Positions 25,433 to 32,813 of a stretch of DNA of 33,096 nucleotides are shown here, piece by piece. This DNA comes from Rhodocyclales bacterium (GTDB taxonomy: Bacteria > Pseudomonadota > Gammaproteobacteria > Burkholderiales > Rhodocyclaceae), in contig JACOUN010000026.1 of NCBI GenBank assembly GCA_016177805.1, positions 1-33,096 on the forward strand, read 5' to 3'. The notes below the pieces were generated by a model. The model was not told the DNA's origin. It saw only the letters and a list, made by a program, of their open reading frames with translations, and did not search any database. Within the stretch, counting starts at the first letter, position 1. Each line of letters begins with the position of its first letter. The translations under genes and the position numbers were made by a program.

Positions 25433-27343
25433 ATGCCGTTCGAACCCGCCCAGCTCGCCTTCCGTGACGACGGCACCCCGTACTCGCCGGTCTACGACGA
25501 CATCTATCACTCAAGCTCCGGCGGCCTCGCGCAAGCGCGTCACGTCTTCATCGCCGGCAACCAGTTGCCCGCGCGCTGGCGGCTGTGCGAGCGCCACACC
25601 ATCGTCGAGACCGGTTTCGGCCAAGGGCTGAATTTTCTTGCCACCTGGCACGCCTGGCGCGCCGACCCGCAGCGCTGCGCGCGCCTGCATTTCGTCTCGG
25701 TCGAGCTGCACCCATTCCACCGAGACGACCTCGCCACACTGCACGCCCAATGGCCCGAACTGGCCGATCTCGCGGCGCAACTGCGCGCGCACTGGCCTGC
25801 CCTCACCCCTGGTTTTCACCGCCTCCACCTCGACGGCGGCGCGGTGGTGCTGACGCTGCTGTTCGGCGACGCCCGCGAAGCGCTCACGCAACTGCAGTGC
25901 CGGGGTGACGCCTTCTATCTCGACGGCTTTTCGCCCAGCCGCAACCCCGACATGTGGGACCCGGCCTTGCTCGCACAGCTTGGCCGGCTCGCCGCGGCGG
26001 ACGCCACCATCGCCACCTGGTCGGTCAATGGACGGGTGCGTACCGCACTGGCCGCCGCCGGCTTCCACTGCCGCAAGATTGCAGGTTTCGGGCCGAAGCG
26101 CCAGATGCTGGCCGGGCGTTACAGCGGCGGTGAACAGACGTGCGCGGCAGCGCTCGAACGCCACGCGCTGGTCATCGGCGCGGGACTGGCCGGCAGCAGC
26201 ATCGCCAACCGGCTGGCCGAGCGCGGCTGGCGTGTCGATGTCATCGACGAAGCCGGCGCGGCCGGCCAGGGCGCCTCGGGCAACCTAGCCGGAGTGCTGC
26301 GCCCGCTCCCGAGCCTCGACGACAACCGCCTCGCGCGCCTGACCCGCGCCGGCACCCTGTACGGACTGGCCCATCTGCGACGGCTGGACACGCTCGGACT
26401 CGCGCCGCGCTGGGCCGCCACTGGAGTGCTGCACCTCGCGCGCGATCCGCGCCACGAAGACAAGCAGCGCGAGATCGCGCGCCTGCACGGCTATGGCGAC
26501 GACTACCTGCGCTTCGTCGAGCGCGACGAAGCCGCGCGCATCGCCGACTGGCCGGTCGCCTTCGGCGGCTGGTGGTTTCCCGGCGCCGCGTGGGTGCGCC
26601 CGCCCAGCCTGTGCGCCGCCAACCTCGCCGCGTGGGGGCAGCACATCACCACCCATTACGCACGCCACCTGCAGTCGCTTGAGCACCGCGACGGCCTGTG
26701 GCACGCCATCGACGCCACCGGCGCGCTGATTGCCCGCGCCCCGGTCGCGGTGCTGGCCAACGGCACCGGCATCAACGCGCTACCGCAGGCCCGCGCGCTG
26801 CCGGTGCGCGGCGCCCGTGGCCAGGTCACGCACCTGCCCGCCCCGGCGCATACGCCCAAGGTCGTGGTGTGCCGCCTCGGCTACGTCAGCCCCGCCATCG
26901 ACGGCATCGTCAGCGCCGGCGCGACGTTCTCGGTCGATGACGACGAACCGCAGTTGCGCGACCGCGATCAGCGCGAGAACCTCGCCAAGCTCGATTTCAT
27001 CCTGCCCGGCTACCCCGCGCGACTGGACCCGACGGCGCCATCCGACGGCCGGGTCGGCTTCCGTCCGGCCTCGCCCGACCGGCTGCCGATGGTCGGCGCG
27101 GTCCCGGCGGTGGACACGGTGGACCGCTCCACCGCGCTGGCCGACATTCCCCGCCATCCTGACCTGTATGCGGTATCGGGCTTTGGCGCGCGCGGACTGG
27201 TATGGGCGGCACTGGCGGCCGAAGTGCTCGCCAGCACCCTCGACGGCGATCCGCTGCCGCTGGAGCGCGACCTGGTCGACGCCATCGACCCGGCCCGCTA
27301 TCTCCTCAGACCCGCCAGAAAACAGCGCCCAGCCGATGACTGA
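25433..27343 (+). CDS. mnmC: Bifunctional tRNA mnm5s2U biosynthesis protein MnmC
   Basis: The protein has 636 residues from ATG 25433. The N-terminal methyltransferase half (about 1-235) carries GTPYSPVYDDIYHS, ARHVFIAGN, IVETGFGQGLNFL and DAFYLDGFSPSRNPDMW. The C-terminal FAD-dependent half starts with ALVIGAGLAGSSIANRLAERG at about 244 and ends with GFRPASPDRLPMVGAVP and VSGFGARGLVWAALAAEVLA. MnmC turns cmnm5 into nm5 and then methylates it at the wobble uridine of several tRNAs, including tRNA-Lys and tRNA-Glu, which suits its place between lysS and gltX. A GTG at 25397 with a faint AGG in front is an alternative start adding 12 residues. It converges with gltX, only three bases between the stops. 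Confidence 0.95.
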   Translation: MPFEPAQLAFRDDGTPYSPVYDDIYHSSSGGLAQARHVFIAGNQLPARWRLCERHTIVETGFGQGLNFLATWHAWRADPQRCARLHFVSVELHPFHRDDLATLHAQWPELADLAAQLRAHWPALTPGFHRLHLDGGAVVLTLLFGDAREALTQLQCRGDAFYLDGFSPSRNPDMWDPALLAQLGRLAAADATIATWSVNGRVRTALAAAGFHCRKIAGFGPKRQMLAGRYSGGEQTCAAALERHALVIGAGLAGSSIANRLAERGWRVDVIDEAGAAGQGASGNLAGVLRPLPSLDDNRLARLTRAGTLYGLAHLRRLDTLGLAPRWAATGVLHLARDPRHEDKQREIARLHGYGDDYLRFVERDEAARIADWPVAFGGWWFPGAAWVRPPSLCAANLAAWGQHITTHYARHLQSLEHRDGLWHAIDATGALIARAPVAVLANGTGINALPQARALPVRGARGQVTHLPAPAHTPKVVVCRLGYVSPAIDGIVSAGATFSVDDDEPQLRDRDQRENLAKLDFILPGYPARLDPTAPSDGRVGFRPASPDRLPMVGAVPAVDTVDRSTALADIPRHPDLYAVSGFGARGLVWAALAAEVLASTLDGDPLPLERDLVDAIDPARYLLRPARKQRPADD

Positions 27344-27346
27344 GGT

Positions 27347-28744
27347 TCAGACGTAGCGCCCCATGCGCGCCAGCACCCGCTCGCGTCCCAGCACTTCCAG
27401 CACCGCGTCGATCGCCGGGGTCTGGGGCACCCCCAGCAGCGCCACGCGCAGCGGAATCGCGACCTGCGGCATCTTCAACCCATGCTCGGCCATGGTGTCC
27501 TTGATCGCCTGGTTGAGCGCCGCCCGCTCCCATTCAACCCCCTGCAGACGGGGCTTGAGGCTCGCCAGCGCCGCCCGCGCGGCCTCGGTCAGATGTTGTT
27601 CCAGAACCTCCGCCGCCGGATGCACCTCGACGCAATACAGCTCCACCGCATCGGCCAGTTCGTTGAGATTGCCCACCCGCTCGCGATACAGCGCCACCAC
27701 CGCCTCCAGCGCCGGGCCGGCTTCCGGGTCGACCCCGCGTCGCGCCAGACGTGCTGCCGCGTCCGAAGCCAGGCGGCTCACGTCCGCCGCCTTGAGGTAG
27801 TGCGCGTTGAGCCAGTTGAGCTTTTCGGTGTTGAACTGCGCCGCCGACGGCGTGATGTGATCGAGGTCGAACCACTCGACGAACTGCTCGCGCGTGAACA
27901 CCTCGTCGTCGCCATGGCTCCAGCCCAGCCGCGCGAGGTAGTTGATCACCGCCTCGGGCAGATAGCCGTCTTCCGGATACTGCATCACGCTGACCGCGCC
28001 GTGGCGCTTGGACAGCTTGGCGCCATCGTCGCCCAGGATCATCGACAGGTGCGCGTAACGCGGCAGTTCGGCCCCCAGGGCGCTGAGGATGTTAATCTGG
28101 CGCGGGGTGTTGTTCACATGGTCGTCGCCCCGGATCACGTGCGTGATCCGCATGTCCAGGTCATCGACCACGACACAGAAGTTGTAAGTCGGCGTGCCGT
28201 CGGCGCGCGCGATGATCAGGTCGTCCAGTTCGGCATTGGCGATTTCGATGCGGCCCTTGACCAGATCTTCCCACGCCACCACGCCATCGACCGGGTTGCG
28301 GAAACGCACCGCCGGTTGCACGCCTTCCGGCGGACTCGGCAGCACCTTGCCCGGCTCCGGCCGCCAGCGCCCGTCGTAACGCGGTTTGTCGCCGCATGCA
28401 CGCTGCTCCTCGCGCATCAGGTCGAGTTCTTCCGGGGTTGCGTAGCAATGGTAGGCCTTGCCCTCGGCAAGCAGGCGCTGGATGACTTCCTTGTAGCGCT
28501 CCATGCGCCGCATCTGGTAGAACGGCCCCTCGTCGGCCTCCAGCCCCAGCCACTGCATGCCATCCAGGATGGCCTGCACCGCCTCGGGGGTGGAACGTTC
28601 GACGTCGGTATCCTCGATACGCAACACGAACACCCCGCCGTGGCGCCGGGCATAAGCCCAGCTGAACAGCGCGGTGCGGGCGCCGCCTATATGCAGGTAA
28701 CCGGTGGGACTGGGAGCGAAACGGGTGCGGACGGTAGCGGACAT
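27347..28744 (-). CDS. gltX: Glutamyl-tRNA synthetase, class I
   Basis: The 465-residue enzyme charges tRNA-Glu. It has the N-terminal [20 protein letters not shown] with the HIGH-type motif at 18-21, [14 protein letters not shown], the binding motif [16 protein letters not shown], and the KMSKS-type motif as KLSKR at about 243. The C-terminal helical anticodon domain is full length. The zinc cysteines seen in the E. coli enzyme are mostly absent, as in many GluRS. A -10-like TAGAAT lies on the minus strand at 28779-28784, with no good -35. Confidence 0.97.
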   Translation of the reverse strand: MSATVRTRFAPSPTGYLHIGGARTALFSWAYARRHGGVFVLRIEDTDVERSTPEAVQAILDGMQWLGLEADEGPFYQMRRMERYKEVIQRLLAEGKAYHCYATPEELDLMREEQRACGDKPRYDGRWRPEPGKVLPSPPEGVQPAVRFRNPVDGVVAWEDLVKGRIEIANAELDDLIIARADGTPTYNFCVVVDDLDMRITHVIRGDDHVNNTPRQINILSALGAELPRYAHLSMILGDDGAKLSKRHGAVSVMQYPEDGYLPEAVINYLARLGWSHGDDEVFTREQFVEWFDLDHITPSAAQFNTEKLNWLNAHYLKAADVSRLASDAAARLARRGVDPEAGPALEAVVALYRERVGNLNELADAVELYCVEVHPAAEVLEQHLTEAARAALASLKPRLQGVEWERAALNQAIKDTMAEHGLKMPQVAIPLRVALLGVPQTPAIDAVLEVLGRERVLARMGRYV

Positions 28745-28858
28745 CGGAGTAAGAACCCTGGCAAGCCGAAAAAGCGGAATTCTACGCTATCGGGGGCGAC
28801 CTTCCCCCGTCCCGTTCATCGAGGGCAGGGCAATCGCATGATTACGATCAGCATTCTC

Positions 28859-28914
28859 GTAGGAGCGGCTTTAGCCGCGACCAGCAGTGTGTTCGCGGCT
28901 AAAGCCGCTCCTAC
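28859..28914. repeat. Head-to-head pair of REP-like repeats
   Basis: GTAGGAGCGGCTTTAGCCGC (28859-28878) and its complement-oriented partner GCGGCTAAAGCCGCTCCTAC (28895-28914) lie 16 bp apart, so each forms a small hairpin and the pair can form a larger one. The pair sits between the upstream end of gltX and the tRNA-Val terminator, in a 252-bp gene-free stretch (28745-28996) that otherwise contains only that terminator. Confidence 0.85.
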
Positions 28915-28951
28915 ACATCAAGGGCAGGCTACACGACCAGGCCGCACAACG

Positions 28952-28982
28952 AAAAAAGGCAGCGTATGGCCGCTGCCTTTTT
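28952..28982 (-). terminator. Rho-independent terminator after tRNA-Val
   Basis: Stem GGCAGCG / CGCTGCC with a six-base loop, flanked by six A on one side and five T on the other, so it could work in both directions. It lies 14 bp beyond the CCA end of the tRNA and would end the tRNA transcript before gltX. Confidence 0.85.
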
Positions 28983-28996
28983 GCTTTCCGCATCTG

Positions 28997-29071
28997 TGGT
29001 GGGCGGTACTGGGATCGAACCAGTGACCCCTGCCGTGTGAAGGCAGTGCTCTACCGCTGAGCTAACCGCCC
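28997..29071 (-). tRNA. tRNA-Val (anticodon CAC)
   Basis: The 75-base gene folds as a standard cloverleaf: acceptor GGGCGGT / ACCGCCC, D arm GCTC...GAGC, anticodon stem CTGCC / GGCAG with loop TTCACAC (anticodon CAC, reading GUG), and T arm ACTGG-TTCGATC-CCAGT. The CCA end is encoded. It is a single gene with its own promoter and terminator; there is no integrase next to it. Confidence 0.96.
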
Positions 29072-29088
29072 CACGGCGGAAGACGCGC

Positions 29089-29118
29089 ATTCTACGAGGC
29101 CGGGGCGGCGCGCGTCAA
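29089..29118 (-). promoter_or_regulatory. Sigma-70 promoter of tRNA-Val
   Basis: On the minus strand TTGACG is followed after 18 bases by TAGAAT, matching the consensus in five of six positions each. The predicted start lies about ten bases before the 5' end of the tRNA. The GC-rich stretch between -10 and the gene resembles the discriminator of stringently controlled promoters, an inference. Confidence 0.75.
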
Positions 29119-29148
29119 CACACGATATCGAGATTTCGCCAACTCCGT

Positions 29149-30015
29149 TCATGCCGCCCGTGCGAGCGCGATGTTTTCACCCTTGCGCGCGAGCAGCATC
29201 GGCTGGTACTCGCCCTTCATCGTGACGATGCGCGCGTCGACGAAGCCCGCCTTGCGGCAGCTTTCGATCAGCCACGCCTCGTCATAGGCAACCGCCGCTT
29301 CAGGGCACGCCAACGACTCGACATAGGCGGCACCGATACGGTGCTTGAAGGTATGGCGCGAGCCGAAGCTGGGGGGTGGGTTGTCCATGCTGAACACGTA
29401 CATGCCCATATGGCCACCCGGTTTCAGTATCCGCGCCGCCTCGCGCGTGTAGTTGTCGATCTCGTCCTCAAGCAAGTGCGTGTACAGCGAGGTGGAGAAC
29501 ACCAGATCGACGCTGTTGTCGTCCATCGGAACGCGGTAGAACTTCTCGCCCGGACTGTCGTTGGAATAGGTCTTGCTCTCGTGTGTCGAATGGTGAAAGG
29601 CGAACCGCTCCGCATCGAAATGTGCCCGGCACCATGCCAGCATTTCCTGATCGATGTCTATCCCGACATAGCGCCCGGTGAAGGTCTCGTCCTTGAACAC
29701 ATAGTCGCGCATGTGGTGCGCATAGCGGCCACAGCCGCTGCCGATATCGACTATGGTGGAAGTCGTATCCACGATGCCGCGCGCGAACATGTAGTACCAG
29801 AAGTTCTTCGCCCCGTTCAGATACATGATCTGGTTGGAAAACACGCGATTGCCCGCGCCGATGCGAATGCGCATGTAGTTGGGCGGCAGGCCGCGAAGCT
29901 CGCGGAACAGCAGCGCCGGCAAGACATCGAAGACCCGCGACGCGATCTTGAACCAGGGCTGGTAGGTCAGCGCGGCGACCGACGGCACGAACTTGCGCAG
30001 TGTTTTTTCCAGCAT
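29149..30015 (-). CDS. Class I SAM-dependent methyltransferase, substrate unknown
   Basis: The 288-residue protein has the SAM-binding motif I IVDIGSGCGRYAHHMR at about 88-103, an acidic strand YVGIDIDQEML (about 117), motif II-like SVDLVFSTSLYTHL (about 168) and the post-motif ARILKPGGHMGMYVFSM (about 192). The first 75 residues (helical, with FKIASRVFDVLPALLFRELRG written in part) form an N-terminal extension that could contact membrane or partner. The type is common among proteins acting on glycans or lipids, but nothing around it identifies the substrate. AGGGGGA precedes the start. It stands alone between the tRNA and the yhbP-like gene; the 128-bp gap on its upstream side shows no clear signal. 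Confidence 0.8.
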   Translation of the reverse strand: MLEKTLRKFVPSVAALTYQPWFKIASRVFDVLPALLFRELRGLPPNYMRIRIGAGNRVFSNQIMYLNGAKNFWYYMFARGIVDTTSTIVDIGSGCGRYAHHMRDYVFKDETFTGRYVGIDIDQEMLAWCRAHFDAERFAFHHSTHESKTYSNDSPGEKFYRVPMDDNSVDLVFSTSLYTHLLEDEIDNYTREAARILKPGGHMGMYVFSMDNPPPSFGSRHTFKHRIGAAYVESLACPEAAVAYDEAWLIESCRKAGFVDARIVTMKGEYQPMLLARKGENIALARAA

Positions 30016-30143
30016 TGCATCCCCCTTGACGCAGTGTATTTGCCAGGCGAGCCGGCGCGAAGCATACGCGCCAATCGCTCACGCGACCGCCATGCTGCCA
30101 CTATTTTCAGGAATACGTCCAGAAAATGACGCCGTCCGGGCAC

Positions 30144-30632
30144 TCACCGGCTTTCGATTGTGGAGCGCACCGCGCCGCAGTCCAGTTCCTCCCGATGGCC
30201 GAAGCCGACGGAGTTGTCGATGAACCAGGCGCGATCCGGGACGAAGCGGTACCAGCGCACGCGGGCGAGGGCCTTGACGATGGCGGCGGGAGCCTGGGCG
30301 AGCTTGCCGACCACCGGAAACTTGTCGCCGTACAGCTTGCGCGCGCGAGCCTCTTCGTCGCCGGATAGCTCGCACACGCTGCCCTCGGCCTGCAACCCCC
30401 TGATTTCGCGCCAGTCGGTGCAGTCGGCCTGGATGGTGACGGCCGCGCGCCGGTGCTGCGACAGGTTGGTGCAGTGGCGGGTGGCGGGAGATGAGAGGAA
30501 ATACAGCGTCAGCCCGTCATTAACGTAGAACAGCGCCGCCGCCCACACCCCCTGCTCGCCACTGGTCGCCAGCGTCATGACGTGGTGACGCCGCAGATGC
30601 GCCAGCGCGCGCGCGACGGCATCCCCGTTCAT
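30144..30632 (-). CDS. YhbP-like flavin-binding split-barrel protein (UPF0306 / PNPOx-like)
   Basis: The 162-residue protein has the split beta-barrel pattern of pyridoxamine-phosphate-oxidase-like proteins: HHVMTLATSGEQGVWAAALFYV, LTLYFLSSPATRH, AAVTIQADCTDWREIRGLQAEG and the YhbP-type ending WFIDNSVGFGHREEL. The true reaction is unknown; FMN or F420-type cofactor binding is inferred from the fold. The ATG overlaps the stop of the upstream sigma-54 activator as ATGA, so the two are probably translated together. The frame is open further upstream, but only inside the activator gene. Confidence 0.85.
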   Translation of the reverse strand: MNGDAVARALAHLRRHHVMTLATSGEQGVWAAALFYVNDGLTLYFLSSPATRHCTNLSQHRRAAVTIQADCTDWREIRGLQAEGSVCELSGDEEARARKLYGDKFPVVGKLAQAPAAIVKALARVRWYRFVPDRAWFIDNSVGFGHREELDCGAVRSTIESR

Positions 30633-32365
30633 GGCGATTGATGGGCGGTCGGACAGGATGTCGCGGCGGCCGTCGGCGCACCGTGCTCGTGCAGCCGCTT
30701 GAGCCGGTAGGCGAGCTGGGGACGCGTCAGGCCGAGCATGCGCGCGGCCGACGACAGGTTGCCGCCAGCCTTGTCCACCGCCGCTTCGAGCAGCATTTCC
30801 TCGACCTGGTCGAGCGTCATCGCGCCGTTGCACACCGCGTCGCACAATTCCTTGCCGGTTTCATCCGGGGCCGGGCCGAGGGTGCCATCGCGACCCAGGC
30901 TGAATTCTTCGGCGGCCTCGTCCATGCACGAGGCGAACAGGTGGTTGACCTCGATGCGCCCGCCGTTGGGGGCGAGGATCACCCCGCGTTCGACGGTGTT
31001 CTGCAGTTCGCGGATGTTGCCCGGCCAGGTGTAGGCAAGCAGCGCGCGCTTGGCCTTGTCGGTGAAGCCGCGCAGCTTCTTGCCGTTGAGCACGGCGTGC
31101 TTTTCCAGGAAATGGCGCGACAGCGGCGAGATGTCTTCCTTGCGCTCGCGCAGCGGCGGAATGTCGATCTGGAACGCGTTGAGGCGGTAATACAGGTCGG
31201 CGCGAAAGCGCCCTTCCTTGACCAGCGCGTGCAGGCTGGCGTTGGTCGCGGCCACCAGGCGCACATCGATCTTGCGCGTCTTGTCGCCGCCCAGGCGCTC
31301 CAGCTCGCCCTCCTGCAGCACCCGCAGCAGCTTGCTTTGCGCGGTGAGCGGCAGTTCGCCGATTTCGTCGAGAAACAAGGTGCCGCCGTCGGCGCGCTCG
31401 AAGCGGCCGATGCGCGTCACCTGCGCGCCGGTGTAGGCGCCCTTCTCCACGCCGAACAGTTCGGATTCGACCAGATCGTGCGGGATCGCGGCGCAGTTGA
31501 TCGCCACCATGGCGCGCTCGCGGCGCGGGCTCATCTCGTGCAGCGCGCGCGCGAACAGCTCCTTGCCGACCCCGGTCTCGCCCAGCAGCAGCACCGCGAT
31601 CTGACTGTTGGCGGCCTGCTTGACCATGTCCAGCGCGCCCTGGAAACCTGGCGAACGGCCGATCATGTCGGACGGCAGGCGATGGCGGTCGCCGATGCTG
31701 GAGCGCAACTGCGTGACCTCGGTCTGCAGGACCAGGATCTGTTCGGCGATGGATTCGGGCGCGAGCATGCGCATGTGCTCGTCGGCGTCGTCCCATTCCT
31801 CGACCGGCTTGCCGATGATGCGGCAGACCGCATCGCCCTTGCCCACGCATTCGACTTCCTTGTACAGGATCTGCCGCCCCATGAAGGCCGAGGTGAAGCC
31901 GCAGGCGTAGCCGATCTGGGTCCAGCACACCGGCTCGGACTGAACGCCGTAGTGGCGCAGGTGCGACTGCCCTTCCCACGAGTTCTCCCACAGGAATTCG
32001 CCGTAGAAATGGCGGCTGTCGCGGTCCAGTTCGAGCCTGATCGGGGTGACGCTGACGATGCCTTCCAGGGTGTGCAGTTGCGGCCCGGTCATGAAGGCTT
32101 CGATGTCGCTGCAATGCGCGGTGCGGGTGCTCGCAAGCTCCGCATCCTGCACCCCGGATGCATAGCCCATGCGCGCCAGCAAGCCGCGCGCGCGGGCCAT
32201 TCCCAGCGTGTCGACGATCTCCTTGCGCAGTGACGCCTGCGCTTCAGCATGCACCAGCAACATGCGATGTTCATGCAGCCAGACCTGGCCGGTGCGGCCG
32301 CAGAAACGCACTTGCGCGCGCAGATCGCCGTCTTCCGCATGTGTCTCGCTCACGAGCCTGGTCAT
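30629..32365 (-). CDS. XylR/DmpR-type sigma-54 activator, probable phenol sensor (PdeR-like)
   Basis: The 578-residue protein has the order of aromatic-responsive NtrC-family activators: XylR_N effector domain (about 10-115), V4R domain (about 130-200, with [26 protein letters not shown] in parts and [15 protein letters not shown]), linker (about 205-235), AAA+ domain with Walker A GETGVGKE at 262-269, sigma-54 contact loop GAYTGA at about 309-314 (more often GAFTGA), Walker [11 protein letters not shown], and a Fis-type helix-turn-helix at the end ([25 protein letters not shown] in parts). Such proteins bind phenols or toluenes and then activate -24/-12 promoters. ATG 32365 is preceded by AAGGAGG; the frame stays open to 32485 but crosses the predicted promoter. 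It diverges from the ppsA-like gene, so a phenol-type effector is likely. Confidence 0.92.
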   Translation of the reverse strand: MTRLVSETHAEDGDLRAQVRFCGRTGQVWLHEHRMLLVHAEAQASLRKEIVDTLGMARARGLLARMGYASGVQDAELASTRTAHCSDIEAFMTGPQLHTLEGIVSVTPIRLELDRDSRHFYGEFLWENSWEGQSHLRHYGVQSEPVCWTQIGYACGFTSAFMGRQILYKEVECVGKGDAVCRIIGKPVEEWDDADEHMRMLAPESIAEQILVLQTEVTQLRSSIGDRHRLPSDMIGRSPGFQGALDMVKQAANSQIAVLLLGETGVGKELFARALHEMSPRRERAMVAINCAAIPHDLVESELFGVEKGAYTGAQVTRIGRFERADGGTLFLDEIGELPLTAQSKLLRVLQEGELERLGGDKTRKIDVRLVAATNASLHALVKEGRFRADLYYRLNAFQIDIPPLRERKEDISPLSRHFLEKHAVLNGKKLRGFTDKAKRALLAYTWPGNIRELQNTVERGVILAPNGGRIEVNHLFASCMDEAAEEFSLGRDGTLGPAPDETGKELCDAVCNGAMTLDQVEEMLLEAAVDKAGGNLSSAARMLGLTRPQLAYRLKRLHEHGAPTAAATSCPTAHQSP

Positions 32366-32391
32366 AGCCCTGCCCTCCTTGTAGCCGTCGA

Positions 32392-32433
32392 CTTCTACAC
32401 AGTCGCACCACGACACGTGTTGATGTAGATCAA
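32392..32433 (-). promoter_or_regulatory. Predicted FNR/Anr-activated promoter of the sigma-54 activator gene
   Basis: TTGATGTAGATCAA at 32420-32433 is a perfect FNR/Anr palindrome (TTGAT-N4-ATCAA). On the minus strand an extended -10-like TGTAGAAG (hexamer TAGAAG, 32397-32392) follows. A start about seven bases further on, near 32385, puts the centre of the palindrome at about -41.5, the standard place for class II FNR activation, and leaves a 20-base leader containing AAGGAGG. No -35 is needed in that class and none is seen. Confidence 0.75.
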
Positions 32434-32493
32434 ACAAAAGAGGGGCGTCGTGGGCGCCGAAAACTCCCGGCCCGAACGCCGCCACAAGCGCGT

Positions 32494-32509
32494 TTCAGCA
32501 AATGATCAA
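32494..32509. promoter_or_regulatory. Upstream activating sequence 1 for the XylR/DmpR-type activator
   Basis: TTCAGCAAATGATCAA matches the DmpR/XylR-type palindrome TTGATCAATTGATCAA in 13 of 16 positions, with the right half nearly intact. The half-site gap is six bases, which separates it from an FNR box (four). Its centre is 42 bp from that of the second copy, four helical turns. Confidence 0.7.
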
Positions 32510-32535
32510 ACACCCCATCCGGCGCGTCCGGCGAT

Positions 32536-32551
32536 TTCATCAATTGATCAA
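32536..32551. promoter_or_regulatory. Upstream activating sequence 2 for the XylR/DmpR-type activator
   Basis: TTCATCAATTGATCAA differs from the DmpR-type palindrome TTGATCAATTGATCAA at one position only. It lies about 180 bp upstream of the -12 element of the ppsA promoter, within the range seen for such enhancers. Flanking sequence continues the pattern with ATCAATTGATCAATTG. Confidence 0.82.
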
Positions 32552-32713
32552 TTGCGCCGATCGCCGCCGCCGGCTCCCGGCTCCGCGATCGGGACGGTTG
32601 GAGCCGTTTTCTACGCGGTCGCAGCAAATCTGCCGCCTTCACGTCCCGCGCGGATTTCATCCGCTCGCACCCCCCGCGCCCGCGCCCGCACTGCTGCCAT
32701 GCCGCATCGGGGG

Positions 32714-32729
32714 TGGCACACCGCTTGCG
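32714..32729 (+). promoter_or_regulatory. Sigma-54 (-24/-12) promoter of the ppsA-like gene
   Basis: TGGCACACCGCTTGCG fits TGGCAC-R-N4-TTGC-W in all but the last position, with the GG and GC pairs the required distance apart. It faces the ppsA-like gene and predicts a leader of about 75 bases. The remaining 160 bp between this site and the enhancers show no obvious IHF site. An A-rich stretch lies downstream at 32771-32787. Confidence 0.88.
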
Positions 32730-32813
32730 ATAGAGGCAGGGCACCCGGCCAGCGGCGGCATCCGGCGGGGCAAAAAAATATTAGAAACCGCACACCACGC
32801 AAGGAGGCAGCAG

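Noticed and set aside
23755..25476. Long minus-strand open frame opposite lysS
   Set aside because: Same reason: full-length lysS on the other strand explains it, and the translation matches nothing I know.
27482..29026. Plus-strand open frame running from gltX into the tRNA
   Set aside because: It reads antisense to gltX, then through a REP pair, a terminator and a tRNA gene, which no real gene would do.
28997..29071. tRNA-Val as an integration site of a genomic island
   Set aside because: No integrase, no duplicated tRNA end and no change of gene style on either side.
30638..32233. Long plus-strand open frame opposite the sigma-54 activator
   Set aside because: The activator has all its domains in order on the minus strand; this frame is a shadow.
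32420..32433. Reading the FNR palindrome as a third enhancer for the sigma-54 activator
   Set aside because: Its half-sites are four bases apart, as in FNR boxes, not six as in the two DmpR-like palindromes, and its position fits a promoter of the activator gene.
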